DNA of 64,000 nucleotides. It comes from Mycobacterium sp. ACS1612. GTDB taxonomy: Bacteria; Actinomycetota; Actinomycetes; Mycobacteriales; Mycobacteriaceae. A program made the position numbers and the translations under genes. Shown here in pieces: positions 63,641 through 64,000 of this stretch; the stretch's first letter is position 1, and every line of letters begins with the position of its first letter. Location: assembly GCF_001667505.1 (NCBI RefSeq), contig NZ_LZHZ01000019.1:1-64000 (forward strand), in the 5' to 3' direction. The notes beneath the pieces were generated by a model. The model was given only the letters and a program-made list of their open reading frames with translations, did not search any database and was not told where the DNA came from.

Positions 63641-64000
63641 AAACTCGCATGTCCGCCGGAGGAACCGTGGCCACCGTCGCCACGGGATGTGTCGGCCAGT
63701 CCGGCCTCGTCGAATGACGTCACCTCGACCAGTTCGGGCAACTCGACTCGCTGCACCAACAGTTGGGCGATCCGGTCACCCCGGTTCACCACGATCGGTG
63801 TTTCGGGGTCCAGGTTGATCAACGAGACCTTGATCTCACCGCGGTAGCCCGCGTCGATGGTGCCGGGGCTGTTGACGATCGAAAGCCCAACGCGCGCAGC
63901 CAAACCCGAGCGCGGATGAACGAGCCCGACCATGCCGTGCGGGATGGCGACGGCGATGCCGGTCGGCACCAGCGCCCGCTGACCGGGCGCGAGTTCGACG
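63637..64000 (-). CDS. dut: dUTPase (deoxyuridine triphosphatase), C-terminal part
   Basis: The visible 120 residues hold dUTPase motif 2 ([20 protein letters not shown]), motif 3 ([20 protein letters not shown]), motif 4 ([20 protein letters not shown]) and the motif 5 arm ([16 protein letters not shown]), which has His where many dUTPases have Phe, as in M. tuberculosis. The trimeric enzyme hydrolyses dUTP to dUMP. The N-terminus lies beyond the right edge; the frame is open to base 64000. Confidence 0.95.
   Translation of the reverse strand, partial: VELAPGQRALVPTGIAVAIPHGMVGLVHPRSGLAARVGLSIVNSPGTIDAGYRGEIKVSLINLDPETPIVVNRGDRIAQLLVQRVELPELVEVTSFDEAGLADTSRGDGGHGSSGGHASL

Noticed and set aside
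1-64000. CRISPR array, rRNA operon, plasmid or chromosome origin
   Set aside because: No regularly spaced short repeats, no rRNA-like sequence and no DnaA-box cluster were seen. The only tandem array is the 825-bp coding repeat.

Overview
The window is high-GC actinobacterial DNA and reads as a chromosomal segment of a Mycobacterium, most likely an environmental or fast-growing Mycolicibacterium-type species. The order clpC2 – exported protein – GNAT – zapE – ribD-like – lipoprotein hydrolase – aftC – msrB – methyltransferase – hemQ/hemY/hemE – DUF3000 – RNase D – dxs – CBS protein – arsB – trmA-like – APC permease – ceoB – ceoC – MFS – DUF3159 – OB-fold – hydrolase – DUF3710 – dut follows, from memory, the M. 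tuberculosis Rv2667–Rv2697c order, with insertions. Functional names rest on motifs read in the translations plus that synteny; no database search was possible.

Bases 1 to about 6000 are an accessory junk-yard. They hold the 3' tip of an IS481-like transposase, a strong terminator, an intact IS110-family transposase with a possible bridge-RNA leader, a broken tyrosine integrase pointing into the 3' end of a tRNA-Val(CAC) gene, a lipoprotein pseudogene with three lesions, a tRNA-Gly/tRNA-Cys/tRNA-Val cluster, a universal stress protein and degraded phage-like reading frames. This looks like the scar of an element integrated at tRNA-Val, the kind of site used by phiRv2 in M. tuberculosis.

Bases 6000–15570 carry small secreted and regulatory genes and then the conserved core. 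clpC2 sits behind two near-identical palindromes and an apparently leaderless promoter. An ECF-type sigma factor is translationally coupled to an O6-alkylguanine-DNA alkyltransferase. AftC (arabinan biosynthesis) ends this part. Bases 15566–26271 are a block inserted between aftC and msrB: an 1086-residue cyclase-like/ATPase/LuxR regulator, an aminoglycoside-phosphotransferase-fold kinase, and a 1911-residue zinc-ribbon/adenylate-cyclase/ATPase protein. The last ends in three exact 825-bp tandem units (two NTF2-like domains each) and a deleted, frameshifted fourth unit whose stop codon overlaps the msrB start.

Bases 26268–43579 hold msrB, a methyltransferase, an MmpL transporter without a visible MmpS, an apparent hemE-hemY-hemQ-mez operon (coproporphyrin-dependent haem synthesis plus malic enzyme), DUF3000 and RNase D, a PhoD-like phosphoesterase, an epoxide-hydrolase-like enzyme, dxs (MEP pathway) and nhaA. 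Bases 43600–52250 hold an ABC exporter pair, a CBS protein, an ArsB-type permease, an SRPBCC protein, an Lrp/AsnC regulator, a second LuxR-ATPase and a DUF4242 protein. Bases 52254–58092 are a minus-strand run APC permease – TrmA-like methyltransferase – KatE – MSMEG_6728-like protein, divergent from the K+ uptake regulators ceoB/ceoC. The right end holds an MFS transporter, DUF3159, OB-fold, a small hydrolase, DUF3710 and the C-terminal part of dut, which runs off the window.

The least explained signals are the 825-bp repeat array, the perfect 25-bp hairpin after msrB, the 20-bp inverted repeat ahead of the ABC operon, two sets of unexplained palindromes in the left accessory region, and the sigma-factor/alkyltransferase pair.
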